Positions 11,160-21,031 of a DNA stretch of 31,014 bases are shown one piece after another. Location of the stretch: positions 1,465,332 through 1,496,345 of the forward strand of contig BFEA01000381.1 in assembly GCA_003427395.1 (NCBI GenBank). The letters are read 5' to 3'. The translations under genes and the position numbers were made by a program. The DNA comes from Chara braunii. Its lineage: Eukaryota; Streptophyta; Charophyceae; Charales; Characeae. Positions within the stretch are counted from its first letter, which is position 1; every line of letters starts with the position of its first letter. The notes beneath the pieces were generated by a model. It was not told the DNA's origin and searched no databases. It was given only the letters and a program-made list of their open reading frames with translations.

Positions 11160-11340
11160 AACAAAGAGTTTTTTTTTGTTTGTTTTTTTTTTTTTTTTAA
11201 TTGTCGCTTCTCAATTATAGCAGAAAAAAATTGAGGCCGGGGAAACCTCACAATTCAACCCGGAGTTACCCTGGGAGCATTACCCAGTTTCGCTTAGGAG
11301 CGCCAGCTCGGAACTCAAATTATCATCCAGGCTCAGGAGC
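11160..11340 (-). mobile_element. 5'-truncated LINE 3' end on the minus strand
   Basis: A T-rich run at 11169-11198 (a poly(A) on the minus strand) is followed by ggaaacctcacaa...caacccggagttacc at 11239-11271. The order and spelling closely resemble ggaatcctcaacaaacaacccggggtaacc at 16810-16840, which follows the poly(T) of the LINE at 16739. This suggests a related LINE 3' UTR; the upstream limit is uncertain. Confidence 0.5.
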
Positions 11341-11760
11341 TATGGGAAACTCCAGGAACGGTTGACCAAAACACAAGTCTGCGTCCTGCTACCTTGCTCC
11401 TGGCAAAAGAACAAACAAAACAAGCAACAAGCCCTAAAAGCCTCACAAACCACAATGATCCTACAATCAAAGCACTCAGAGCAAAAAACTGAGAGCTAGC
11501 AACACCCTAACAACTATACCTACCACGCAAAATCCCGTCTAATACGACGGGGTGGACCTCGCGAGGACACACGGACTACAGTGAGGTGCTCCAACCTCCA
11601 AACAGAGCCACCCTGCCCTCCTCCTGCGGATAGCAAGAACCGAGCACCCAGGTTCAAACGTCTCCGAACCAGCGATCCCATACCAGCTTCCCAGCCTCCA
11701 ATTTCACTAGCTTACCACGGGGGTCTGCGTAGTGACAGACTTGTGTATTATCGAGCCTCA
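11341..11760. other. Upstream flank of the glutamine synthetase gene
   Basis: No gene is recognised. An open frame at 11581-11898 overlaps the promoter and has no domain, so it is not called. Confidence 0.45.
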
Positions 11761-11764
11761 GGAC

Positions 11765-11770
11765 CACGTG
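11765..11770 (+). promoter_or_regulatory. G-box (CACGTG) upstream of glutamine synthetase
   Basis: A perfect CACGTG lies about 115 bp upstream of the TATA-like box. G-boxes are bound by plant bZIP and bHLH factors; function here is inferred from position only. Confidence 0.4.
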
Positions 11771-11879
11771 CCGGGAGAATGGGGACTTTCTCTCTCGCCT
11801 TCCCACTGCGGAGGAAGCGGCCCGCCTCTCCACTCCCGCACCTCAGACGGACCGATCACGACAACGGCCGAGTCCATAG

Positions 11880-11887
11880 GTATATAG
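11880..11887 (+). promoter_or_regulatory. TATA-like box of glutamine synthetase
   Basis: gtatatag lies about 205 bp upstream of the ATG. From about 30 bp downstream of it to 12092 there is no ATG on the plus strand, consistent with a 5' leader of roughly 180 nt ending at the annotated start. Confidence 0.45.
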
Positions 11888-12091
11888 CCCCTCAATAGCT
11901 GCACTCCCACCAGTCCAGCGTCGTCTTGCAATCCAACTCATTACGGATCCGTCCCCTCTCCCACCCTCCCCTCCACCTATCAAGCTGCCATCGCCGGTGC
12001 TCCAGCATTAGCAATTTAGCTCCAGCACGGTGGCGGACAGAGCAGATTTGAATCCCAGAAGAAGAGCAGCAAAGTGAGAACGAGCACGAGG

Positions 12092-13180
12092 ATGGCGGCA
12101 ACCGTAGATGACCTGTTGAGGCTGGAGATGCCTGCGGACGAGAAGCGCATCATTGCAGAGTACATCTGGGTCGGAGGGAGCGGTGTTGACCTCAGGAGCA
12201 AGCCCCGCACTCTGCCTGGTCCCGTCAAGTCGGTGTCTGAGCTTCCCAAGTGGAACTACGATGGGTCCAGCACGGGCCAGGCTCCGGGCGAGGACAGCGA
12301 GGTGATTCTCTATCCGCAGGCCATCTTCAGGGATCCCTTCAGAGGTGGCGACAACATCCTTGTCATGTGCGACTGCTACACTCCCCAGGGCGAGCCCATT
12401 CCCACCAACACCCGCTACGCTGCCAACAAGCTGTTCCAGCAGGCGCTCGACACGGAGCCGTGGTTCGGCCTGGAGCAGGAGTACACTTTGCTGGAGAAGG
12501 AGCACAAGTGGCCGCTGGGCTGGCCCGTGAATGGCTACCCCGGCGCGCAGGGCCCATACTACTGCGGCGTGGGTGCTGACAAAGCGTGGGGGAGGCGCAT
12601 CGTGGACGCCCACTACAAGGCCTGCGTGTACGCCGGCATCACGATCAGCGGGACCAACGGCGAGGTGATGCCCGGGCAGTGGGAGTTCCAGGTGGGGCCG
12701 GCCGTNGGGATCGCGGCAGGGGACGAGCTGTGGGTGGCGCGGTACTTGCTGGAGCGGATTACTGAGTTGGAGGGGGTAATTCTGTCCCTGGACCCGAAGC
12801 CCGTGCAAGGCGACTGGAACGGTGCCGGGTGCCACTGCAACTTCAGCACCAAGGCAATGAGGGAGGACGGCGGATGGGAGGTGATCATGGAGGGCGTGAA
12901 GAATCTGGAGCTGAGGCACAAGGAACACATCAAGGCGTACGGCGAGGGCAACGAGCGGCGGCTCACGGGCCGCCACGAGACGGCCAGCATGGACCGGTTC
13001 TCGTGGGCCGTTGCGAGCAGAGGGACGTCCGTGAGGATCGGAAGAGACACGGAGGCGAAGAAGAAGGGGTACATGGAGGACCGTCGCCCGGCGTCCAACA
13101 TGGACCCGTACGTCGTCACCTCCCTCGTCTTCGACACCAGCACGCTCTGGATCCGTTATAGAACGAAGCATATACAGTGA
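12092..13180 (+). CDS. GS1: Glutamine synthetase, plant-type GSII, probably cytosolic; altered C-terminus
   Basis: The product catalyses ATP-dependent formation of glutamine from glutamate and ammonium. The 362-residue frame is intronless. The ATG at 12092 is the first in frame after a stop at 12017 and leaves no room for a transit peptide, so the enzyme is probably cytosolic. Visible motifs: WNYDGSST (54-61), VMCDCY (91-96), FGLEQEYTL (125-133, metal-binding Glu128/Glu130), [15 protein letters not shown] (189-203, Glu191 and Glu198), [11 protein letters not shown] (243-253, His248), [10 protein letters not shown] (287-296) and [15 protein letters not shown] (330-344). The single N at 12706 falls in a GTN codon, still Val205. 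Homology to plant enzymes continues to Trp353, where the family normally has about two more residues. Here nine unrelated residues (IRYRTKHIQ) follow and mitochondrial rRNA-like DNA starts soon after. Catalytic residues are intact, so activity is plausible. A retrocopy is possible because land-plant GS1 genes have many introns, but no poly(A) follows. Confidence 0.93.
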   Translation: MAATVDDLLRLEMPADEKRIIAEYIWVGGSGVDLRSKPRTLPGPVKSVSELPKWNYDGSSTGQAPGEDSEVILYPQAIFRDPFRGGDNILVMCDCYTPQGEPIPTNTRYAANKLFQQALDTEPWFGLEQEYTLLEKEHKWPLGWPVNGYPGAQGPYYCGVGADKAWGRRIVDAHYKACVYAGITISGTNGEVMPGQWEFQVGPAXGIAAGDELWVARYLLERITELEGVILSLDPKPVQGDWNGAGCHCNFSTKAMREDGGWEVIMEGVKNLELRHKEHIKAYGEGNERRLTGRHETASMDRFSWAVASRGTSVRIGRDTEAKKKGYMEDRRPASNMDPYVVTSLVFDTSTLWIRYRTKHIQ

Positions 13181-13202
13181 CATAGCGTTTTTCTCCCTTA
13201 CA

Positions 13203-13248
13203 GAACTCCGACCTGTCCGCCTAAGTATTTCTCAGTGACCGATAGTGT

Positions 13249-13282
<34 letters not shown>

Positions 13283-13460
13283 AAGAAAGGGAGTGAAATA
13301 GAAAACCTGAAACCCGATGCAAGCAATCAGTCGAAGGCTGAAAGATCCATCATCAATCAATGGATGATGGATCTGCAAACGTTAACGGCGTACCTTTTGC
13401 ATAATGGGTCAGCGAGTAAATTGATACAGCAAGCTTAAACCCCTTAGGTGTAGGCGTAAT
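13203..13460 (+). other. rrnL: Mitochondrial large-subunit rRNA fragment in nuclear DNA (NUMT)
   Basis: The segment contains conserved LSU rRNA strings in the right order. gaccgatagtgtacaagtac and cgtgagggaaaggtgaaaag are near 13237-13280; gggagtgaaatagaaaacctgaaac follows in broken form. After a variable region come ggcgtaccttttgcataatg, ggtcagcgagt and ttaggtgtaggcg (about 13388-13456). The last block, with gcttaaa.cc.ttaggtgtaggcg, is the plant mitochondrial 26S version; plastid 23S reads differently there and nuclear 28S lacks it. Only about 260 nt of the ~3-kb gene is present, so this is a fragment. Where the insert begins between 13151 and 13203 is not resolved. Confidence 0.8.
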
Positions 13461-13672
13461 GTCGAGTTGTTGTAAGAGACGGTAGTAGTTGCCAGGCTCT
13501 TTGTGGTTCGATTTCCTGGTCGATTGTTTCTGCGTAAGTTATAGTACACTTCGGTCCTTGCCGTTCGTCTTAACAGCACGAAGGGTGAATTCCTTAACAA
13601 TGATGCATTCATGACATAATGTAGATACATCCGCTCGTCAGTACATTGCATTCAGAGCCGGTTCCGCTGTGT
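13461..13672. other. Spacer after the rRNA fragment
   Basis: No gene is seen. It may be the displaced original 3' UTR of glutamine synthetase or unrelated sequence. Confidence 0.3.
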
Positions 13673-13735
13673 GTGTGAATGTGTGTGTGTGTGTGTGTGT
13701 GTGACAGAGAGAGAGAGAGAGAGAGAGAGAGACGT

Positions 13736-13791
<56 letters not shown>
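13673..13791 (+). repeat. Compound (GT)n(GA)n microsatellite, duplicated
   Basis: A GT run followed by a GA run occurs twice, separated by cgttgc (around 13731-13739), so a compound microsatellite has itself been duplicated. Open frames through it translate to His-Thr or Ser-Leu strings and are not genes. Confidence 0.9.
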
Positions 13792-14016
13792 GTGTAGTTG
13801 AGGAATGAATAGTGCAATCGTTTCTGTCATAATAATTGACAGGAGGAGTGAGGTATGCAACGTCTGTATATGTCCTCCACATCGACATCGCGAGGTCGGT
13901 GCCCTTCATCTTCGTTCTCTGGCGCCAGCTAAGCGAGGATTGGTTCTGGTTCTTTGTCCTCAAATTTAAGATCGGAGCTCGGTTTTATAAGGTGGATGCT
14001 TGTGATGACTTTGTTT

Positions 14017-14142
14017 CCCTGTTTGATAGTGTACATCTCCGTCCCTGTCTTTGTGACAGTATCGTCGGTCTGTCTGTATCCCTGTTTGATAGTGTACATC
14101 TCCGTCCCTGTCTTTGTGACAGTATCGTCGGTCTGTCTGTAT
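14017..14142 (+). repeat. Perfect 63-bp tandem duplication
   Basis: Copies 14017-14079 and 14080-14142 appear identical (ccctgtttgatagtgtac...). The period is a multiple of three and lies inside an open frame (13836-14219) with no recognisable domain, which I do not call as a gene. Confidence 0.9.
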
Positions 14143-14300
14143 TCTTCTCTGCCCTTCAAGGAGTCCTCTGGTTGTTATCTCGTCTGTTGTTTGCTTGCGT
14201 AAGCAGTGCCTACCAGTAAAAGTGTCTCTGTTTTTCTGGGCCTTTGTGTCAGGCTGGATCTGTCAATATCTCTGCCGGTCCGCGACAGTACCTTCCCCCC

Positions 14301-14303
<3 letters not shown>

Positions 14304-14384
<81 letters not shown>

Positions 14385-14474
14385 NCTCTCTCTCTATCTA
14401 TCTATCTATCACACACACACACACACAAACAGATACACACAAACAGACACACACACACACACACACACACACAC
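14304..14474 (+). repeat. (CT)n / (ATCT)n / (AC)n compound microsatellite
   Basis: A CT run from 14304 with an N at 14385 passes into ATCT units (about 14395-14409) and then AC runs interrupted by acaaacagata to 14474. Confidence 0.95.
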
Positions 14475-15291
14475 TCCCATTACAGAGACAATCAGGCAAG
14501 CAAGCAAACAGAGAAGTCCATGAGCTGATCGCGCCGATAATGTAGAGGCGAACAGCTGCGTACCTCTAATATATGAAGCCTGTTCCACAGCCATTACTGT
14601 ACCTTGATAGTGACGGCAAGCAGAGAAAACAAACCGGTTGAAGCCGACTAAGTCCAAGCCATTGACAATGGGGCAAGAGGAAAACAAATTACAACTACGC
14701 ATAGTTGAGAACATTGGCGGACAACGACAAATGACTTTCACGGCAGTGCGCACATACGAAAAGGAAACGGAAGCACGAGAACCACTCACTCCGACACAGA
14801 ACAGTCCCAATCATCCCAAGTTTTAGCTCATCTTCCAAGTTCCAGCTCATCTTCCAAACGTACAGAAGCAAGAGTAACACTCATTACTCTCCACACAGAA
14901 CAATGATCGCGCTTCCGGAAAGAACAAAAACATTATGACGATTCCAAATTCCAATCAATCAAATCGATAAGGGAGGGAAACCGTTAAACCCCAATGGAAT
15001 TAAACTGTCCGACTGCCTATTACTAACTCTTCTTCAACCGAAAGCAAAAAGGCAAACTACGGATGCCACAGCCGTTGAGACTCCGAGCTGCTGTCTGAAC
15101 CTGACCCTACCTCCTCGGATAGACCTAACCCTCTCTCACCCGAATCAAACGCAGAGAAAGTCTGGACCATAAATCACCTACTGTTCTATTCTACGATGGC
15201 ATATGCGATCAACAGCCTGCCTCCACACGAGGCTTGGAAGTCGCCGATGCAGATTCCTATACTGCAACGAATAATGAATCCCGCCCACACT
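14475..15291. other. Intergenic spacer between the convergent glutamine synthetase and aldolase genes
   Basis: No recognisable gene is present. It should contain the aldolase 3' UTR and terminator on the minus strand, but no clear polyadenylation signal or poly(T) mark of retroposition is visible next to the stop. Confidence 0.45.
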
Positions 15292-16365
15292 TCAGTACTT
15301 GTAGTCCTTAACGTGCAGACTCTCTGACGCTCCCTCGATCGCGGGAGCGCCACTGTATTTGCCGAGCGTCGCCTCTCCGTTACCCTTGGCACGCNCATAG
15401 AACGCCTTCTGCGCTGCAGCAACGTTCTCCACNTTGCCTCCCCATGCCTTGAGCGTGCTCGCCTGCAGCGCCCNGCCGTACGAGAAGGACAGCGTCCATG
15501 GCTTCGTGGCTTCCAAGGCGTTCATCGCGTTCAGATTCAGAGTCGCCTCCTCCTCGCTCTGCCCGCCCGACAGAAACATGATCCCGGGAACAGCAGCGGG
15601 AACCGTCCTCTGCAACGTCCTCACCGTGTACTTGCCCACGACCTCCGGCGCCACCTTCGCAGCGTCCGATCCCGGCGTGACCATGTTCGGCTTCAGCAGC
15701 GTGCCCTCCAGTAGCACGTGGTGGTCGCTCAGAGCCTTGTACACCGCCGCCAGCACCTTCTCCGTCACCGCCGCGCTCTTCTCGATGTCGTGCGTGCCGT
15801 CGATCAGGATCTCCGGCTCCACGATCGGCACCAGCCCGTTCTCCTGGCAGATGGACGCGTACCTGGCCAGCCCCTCCGCGTTCGACTTGATTGCCAGCGG
15901 AGTAGGGCATCCGTCTGCGCTGATCTTCAGGACGGCACGCCACTTGGCGAACCGCGCGCCCGCCTGGTAGTACTTGGCACACCTGGCGCCCAACCCGTCG
16001 TGGCCTTGCGTCGTGGTCTCGCCCTTCGTGCCTGCCAGGGCCGCAACGCCGGTGTCGACCTTGATGCCGGGCACCACATCGGCCTCCTTGAGGAGATCGA
16101 CGAAAGGCTTCCCGTCTGCCGTCTTCTGGTAGAGAGTCTCCTCGAACAGAATGACGCCGCTGATGTACTGCATCGCCCCGGGAGCGGTGAAGAGAAGCTC
16201 CCTCAGAGCCCTCCTGTTCGATTCCACATTCTCCACGTTGATGCTGGCCAGTCTCTTCCCAATGGTGCCCGTGCTTTCGTCAGCGGCGAGGATACCCCTC
16301 CCAGGGGTCGCAATTTTCTTCGCCGTGGCGATGAGCTCGTCCGCGTACTTGCCGACGTGCGCCAT
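15292..16365 (-). CDS. FBA: Fructose-bisphosphate aldolase, class I, cytosolic plant type
   Basis: The product reversibly cleaves fructose-1,6-bisphosphate to dihydroxyacetone phosphate and glyceraldehyde-3-phosphate in cytosolic glycolysis and sucrose synthesis. The frame is intronless, 357 residues, the normal length for the plant cytosolic form. The ATG at 16363-16365 follows a purine-rich leader and begins [11 protein letters not shown] with no transit peptide. Motifs: [14 protein letters not shown] (25-38, Asp29), IKVDTG (101-106, Lys102), KWRAVLKI (141-148, Lys147), VEPEIL (182-187, Glu185), [15 protein letters not shown] (218-232) with Schiff-base Lys225, and the C-terminal LHVKDYKY whose Tyr is needed for catalysis in the family. 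Three single Ns (15395, 15433, 15474) make codons 324, 311 and 298 ambiguous; all are compatible with the usual residues, e.g. Arg298. The coding region is GC-rich at third positions. A LINE sits 364 bp upstream. Appears intact. Confidence 0.95.
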   Translation of the reverse strand: MAHVGKYADELIATAKKIATPGRGILAADESTGTIGKRLASINVENVESNRRALRELLFTAPGAMQYISGVILFEETLYQKTADGKPFVDLLKEADVVPGIKVDTGVAALAGTKGETTTQGHDGLGARCAKYYQAGARFAKWRAVLKISADGCPTPLAIKSNAEGLARYASICQENGLVPIVEPEILIDGTHDIEKSAAVTEKVLAAVYKALSDHHVLLEGTLLKPNMVTPGSDAAKVAPEVVGKYTVRTLQRTVPAAVPGIMFLSGGQSEEEATLNLNAMNALEATKPWTLSFSYGXALQASTLKAWGGXVENVAAAQKAFYXRAKGNGEATLGKYSGAPAIEGASESLHVKDYKY

Positions 16366-16728
16366 TTTCCTTCCGTCCGTCCTTCTTTCCTTCCTTGCTC
16401 CCGTATCTGATATGGTCTCAGCGACAGCGATCGCTTCAGGCACTCAGTTGGAGGAAAGGCGGATTATACGACAGCTTTCTGTACCTCTTGGCTGAGTGGT
16501 CTCTGTATTTGTAGACTGGTTCCTTCTGATTCGTCAGGGATGTCTTCCCTCATGTCGCCCACAGGCCCTCTCCATGACGAATCGACCTCGCCCGTGCCCC
16601 TCGTGCGGGAGTCTAATTCAGGTGTCTGGTATTTTTCAACGTCGTCACACACTCGCCGTGAGATCTCGAGATCGAATGGCACGGACCCATTGATACTCAA
16701 AATCAGACTGAGCCTCCTAAAGTGGTGC
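16366..16728 (-). promoter_or_regulatory. Aldolase upstream region, possible TATA at 16458-16467
   Basis: On the minus strand cgtataatcc lies about 95 nt before the ATG. Between it and the start codon there is a GGAAGGAAAGAAGG-type purine leader with no upstream ATG. The assignment rests on position alone. The region ends where a LINE has inserted, so distal promoter elements may now lie beyond 20879. Confidence 0.35.
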
Positions 16729-16738
16729 GGGCCGCGAA
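16729..16738. repeat. Target-site duplication of the LINE, aldolase-proximal copy
   Basis: gggccgcgaa directly precedes the T run at 16739 and is repeated perfectly at 20869-20878 on the other side of the LINE. Confidence 0.8.
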
Positions 16739-16763
16739 TTTTTTTTTTTTTTTTTTTTTTTTT
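16739..16763 (-). repeat. Poly(A) tail of the LINE (seen as poly(T))
   Basis: Twenty-five T's abut the 10-bp target-site duplication and fix the 3' end of the minus-strand LINE. Confidence 0.85.
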
Positions 16764-17149
16764 GGAAAAAGTAGAGGATCCTTTATTCAAAGTAATACAA
16801 CTCTGAGGCTGGGAATCCTCAACAAACAACCCGGGGTAACCATGCACTGGAGCGACTCCAGCTTCAGTTTATCCAATCTTGCTGCACCCACTTATCCTAC
16901 CTCTGGGTGACTTCCATGATGAAAACTAGAGCCTGACAGTCCATTGAGCTCTCTGCTCTTCCAAAGACTGATGTATAATGCTCCAATTCACTGTATCATT
17001 GAGCTCACTGCTCCTCTGGTAAACCCCTACAGAGGGGCTTATCAAACCTGCCTAACACTCCTACCTGTCCAAAAAACTGAAACTTTGAACCCTGTTCGGG
17101 ATTTAACAAAAGACTACCAGTCTCTGTGCCTATTGCAGCCTTGACACTG

Positions 17150-18127
17150 CTAGTGTCGTTCTAAGTGCACTTGTCTCATTCCTGAAAGAACGAAGCTCAA
17201 CTTCAACCATGAACAAAATTCCAATTTTCCTTGGAGGCCAACTTTGACCAGCCAATTCGATGAGCTGCTGTGGGCCCAGGTCCTCAAGAACCAACTGTGG
17301 ATATAATGCCTTAGTTTTTATCGAATCTGCAGCTTGGTTTCTACATCCAAAGTGCCTTTGCCCTGGAAGTAGGCGTTGTTCCTGTTTTCCTAGATGACCG
17401 AAGTGAGGATAGCTCTGCAGGATTGAACCACATAACCACATCCTTTCGTTGCTTGCAAGTGGGCCGGCAGGAACCCTTGAAGGACCCAGTCCTTGTCCCA
17501 GTCCCACTCCCAGGCCGCAAAGTCTTTCCAGTGTAACGCCCACCAGGCCTAGATTCGTCTGGATGCCGGGCAGTCCCACCACAGGTGGATAGTTGTCTCA
17601 AATGGCCACGTGCATCTCTTACATCCCATCTGGATATCCATTCCCTTTCCTGCAAGCCAGACCGCAGAAGGAGTAACCAGCATTGATAGCAGCCAAAGCA
17701 TTGCTTCGTGTCTTTGAGAGGGGAGGTTCTTCACTTGTGTCCATAATTTGGTACTGTGCATCAGCACTTTCTGGCCTGAGCCACTGATCTGCATGTCCCA
17801 TCTTTCAGCTGCGACTGTAAGCGGACGACGGCTGGGTAGCAGCAGTTCCTTTGATTCCTTCATTTCAATCATTGGAAGCATAGTGCCTTCCTTACCTAGC
17901 CCTCTCCAACCCCAGACCATCGTGTCCAGTTTGCGTTCTTCAAGAGGAATGTCTCTCTTTGATATAACCTTGTGATTATCCTCCTCCTCCCATTTGCCCA
18001 ACACTCTAATCTGTAGCAGCTGGTCCTCCGGTCTTCGCCTGTATCCTTGTGTGACCTCCTTGGAACTCCATTCCTCATTCTCCACCGACCTCTTTGTTTC
18101 TGATTCGCTGTCTCAGAGCTCCATACA
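17150..18127 (-). pseudogene. LINE ORF2 C-terminal part with zf-RVT zinc-binding domain
   Basis: One minus-strand frame runs from 18127 towards 17150 with nonsense codons (TAG at 17549-17551, further stops downstream) but no frameshift. The block KLWTQVKNLPSQRHEAMLWL precedes GCKRCTWPFETTIHLWWDC (CX2CX8HX4C), the zinc site of the reverse-transcriptase zinc-binding domain, then ASRRI and, after the stop, AWWALHWKDF. This domain follows the RT in plant LINEs. The frame is the same as that of 19728-20344 once the nested insertion and one copy of its duplication are disregarded. Confidence 0.8.
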
Positions 18128-18135
18128 GTACAGTT
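18128..18135. repeat. Duplication flanking the nested insertion, left copy
   Basis: gtacagtt recurs exactly at 19715-19722. Similarity extends to 13 bp with one mismatch (gtacagttYtgtg) and weakly upstream (cata). Confidence 0.65.
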
Positions 18136-18144
18136 TTGTGTAAC

Positions 18145-18166
18145 ACCCGCGGACGCGTCCGCGGGT
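18145..18166. repeat. Perfect 22-bp palindrome
   Basis: The half-site acccgcggacg is followed by its exact reverse complement, centred on ACGCGT. It sits nine bases inside the left end of the nested insertion. Confidence 0.85.
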
Positions 18167-18281
18167 CCAATCTCGGATGGCGGACGCAGACGGGTCCGCA
18201 TCCGCGGACTACCTGATCCGCACCGCGGACCCGATTTTACCAGAATTTTCCTGAATTAAATAATAGGTTAAAAATATATAT

Positions 18282-18318
18282 ATGGGGTTGTAGGGAATTT
18301 TAAAACCTACAACCCCAT
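18282..18318. repeat. Hairpin with perfect 13-bp stem
   Basis: atggggttgtagg (18282-18294) pairs with cctacaaccccat (18306-18318) across an 11-nt AT-rich loop, in the left part of the nested insertion. Confidence 0.85.
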
Positions 18319-18580
18319 TTTTCTTTTTTTGGAATCCGACTTTGTTTCGGATTTTTTAAAAATAAAAAACTAAATTCGATTTTAAAAACATTAAAAACAA
18401 AAATATAAAGAAAAGTTGGATTTTTTTTTTGTCATTTTTTATCATCAGATATATGGTCCCTGAGTTCACCTGTATTTTTTAGAATTGAATTTCTGTTTTT
18501 TGCAGGGGTATGAGGTGTTTTAGAAAAATAAAGATACAAAATTTAAAAATAAATAAACAAAAAACTTGAAAAAAAAAAAG

Positions 18581-19445
<865 letters not shown>

Positions 19446-19714
19446 GAAAAAAAAGAAAAAAAGAAAAAAAAACGCGTTTTATTTTTTTTTTCCAATTTTG
19501 TTGTATTTCGCCCATACCCCCCCCACCAAAAAATCATCTTTTTCGTTTTTTTTTTGGTGGGGGGGTGGGGCAGGGGATGCGCCGCCACGTGGCGCTGTCA
19601 GAATGGCGAAACGCCAAAACCCCCTCCCCTGCGGCCGCCACGTGTCCGCCAATCCGCGCGTCCGCGGGCTTCGCGGACTGGCCGCACCTGTCCGCCGCCG
19701 GGGGGGATACATAG

Positions 19715-19722
19715 GTACAGTT
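19715..19722. repeat. Duplication flanking the nested insertion, right copy
   Basis: Exact gtacagtt, partner of 18128-18135, followed by ctgtg where the left copy has ttgtg. Confidence 0.65.
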
Positions 19723-19727
19723 CTGTG

Positions 19728-20344
19728 GAATTTGGCCCCTTCTCCCATTTCCTGAACGTTCTGACTCCAATATTCGTGTGTCCTGTCAATTCCCAATAGA
19801 CTCGCGGGTCTGTCTGAGTCTTGACAATATACCACGTACCCGGAGGGTCAACCGCCTCCGGAGACAGTTGATCCCTTTAAGTTGGGGGTATAGCCACAGT
19901 TAACTTCTCCAACTTGCCCTTTATTCCTTGAAGTTGACCCAAAATACCTTTCACCTCTTCCACAGACTTCCATGTTCCCAATATGTTGTCCCAGATATCA
20001 CTGATGCGAAGAACCCCTCTGGAAATCCATTTCTCCCCGAATGCTCCTGGGTCCCAGTTAGCCTTAAATGGCTGGCCTTGAGCGTCCCTGATGTGTGGGT
20101 TGTCAAAAAGCGGCTGATGCAATACTTTCGTCTTTGTCTGTCGTTGTGCCCATTTAGTAGGCTTCAGCTTCTTCCAGGCCTTAATAAAACCTGCCCAAAA
20201 CCTAGATTGTACCCTCTTGTTGAGGTATGATTCCAATTGCAAGCATAGCCAAACGTCTTCTTCACGGGCGAGGTCCCATTCCGAGGCCAGGATGTGTTCA
20301 CCCATCCGGACCCAGTGTTCAGAACCATCGCTGTTCGCCGCCAT
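19728..20344 (-). pseudogene. LINE ORF2 segment between RT thumb and zf-RVT
   Basis: A minus-strand frame from 20344 is open to TAA at 19877-19879 (155 residues) and continues in the same frame through VDPPGTWYIVKTQTDP and TGHTNIGVRTF to PNSTELY at the nested insertion. WKKLKPTKWAQR, LHQPLF and RGVLRISDIWD match the order of blocks in the LINE at 1-728 (LRQPLF, RGVTRIKDIWD), so the two are related families. Non-functional fragment. Confidence 0.78.
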
Positions 20345-20868
20345 GACAACATTGCAAGGGCTGAAATCCCTCCTGGATGAGTATTCCCTGTTTTCGCAAG
20401 CAGCAGTAAACTGGAGGAAATCCGTTTACTTTCTGCCCCGGGAACTGGAACTGGAAGCGGATTGGGGAATGAGGAGGATCAGTTCCGGAGAGGCGGAGAT
20501 AGTTTTAGGCGTCCTAATCTCTATAGATTCATGTCAAGCGGCTCAGGAGGACCTCCTACAAGATAGGCTAACCTCAAGAATCAAATCGTTTAACACAGCT
20601 CCGCACTTATCAGTGTTTGGCAGAGCTATGGTAGTAAGAACTTCCCTTCTGTCCCTTCTCAACTATGTAGGAAGGGTTAGAATGTTGAGTCCGTCGTTTA
20701 TTGCATTAGTGAGAAGGGTCTATGCTCGCTTCATTTGGAAACCGAGAGGAAAGGTGGACCAAGGCTTTGTATCAAAGATCGCCTGGGATTTGATATCCCA
20801 CCCCAGGGAGGAGGGGGGGGTGGACCTGGAGGACCCCCATAGGAAGAACTGCATGCAGCTAGTATATT
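20345..20868 (+). pseudogene. Inverted LINE ORF2 segment (end of RT and thumb)
   Basis: The plus-strand frame reads LLDEYSLFSQAAVNWRKS, VLGVLIS, GRAMVVRTSLLSLLNYVGRV, RVYARFIWKPRGK and GGVDLEDPHRKNCMQLVY. These are the blocks that follow the catalytic palm in LINE RTs (the ...NW.KS, LG(V), L..R, FIW and GG(V/L).L.D positions). Content places it immediately upstream of the 19728-20344 segment in an ORF2, yet it lies in the opposite orientation next to it. Its last codons at 20867-20884 run into the target-site duplication and host DNA. Confidence 0.82.
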
Positions 20869-20878
20869 GGGCCGCGAA
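20869..20878. repeat. Target-site duplication of the LINE, distal copy
   Basis: gggccgcgaa, identical to 16729-16738. Confidence 0.8.
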
Positions 20879-20966
20879 ATGAAATGTCCGGTCCTTTTCT
20901 TTTTCTTTTGGAAAACTCCGCTCGCCTTTGGTTAAGAGGAGGGGGAGCAATATACGTGCCCTCTAA

Positions 20967-21031
20967 TGTCCCTTGATAATGCCAGATCGCACAGAAGTGA
21001 GTCAAGAGAGTGGGCCGCAGGCCCGCACACC
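20967..21031 (+). repeat. 65-bp direct repeat, copy 1
   Basis: tgtcccttgataatgccaga...gcaggcccgcacac is repeated at 21592-21656 with about five substitutions. Copy 2 lies just upstream of the tyrosine-recombinase frame. Confidence 0.85.

Noticed and set aside
12074-12091. Upstream GTG start for glutamine synthetase
   Set aside because: Non-ATG; the ATG at 12092 is the first in frame and gives the normal cytosolic N-terminus.
13151-13203. Intron joining glutamine synthetase to a downstream exon (ttttctcccttacag looks like an acceptor)
   Set aside because: No plausible GT donor after Trp353 and the downstream sequence is rRNA, not a GS C-terminus.
13203-13460. Plastid 23S or nuclear 28S rRNA origin for the rRNA-like segment
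   Set aside because: The gcataatgggtcagcgag...ttaggtgtaggcg block fits plant mitochondrial 26S; plastid 23S and nuclear 28S differ at this position.
13836-14219. 127-codon open frame with a 21-residue duplication
   Set aside because: The duplication is simply the 63-bp tandem repeat; no homology and no supporting signals.
16366-16443. 26-residue N-terminal extension of aldolase
   Set aside because: It would need a GTG start; [11 protein letters not shown] from the ATG at 16365 matches the usual cytosolic start and length.
19583-19594. G-box-like CGCCACGTGGCG palindrome as a promoter element
   Set aside because: It lies inside the nested transposon-like insert with no gene to regulate.
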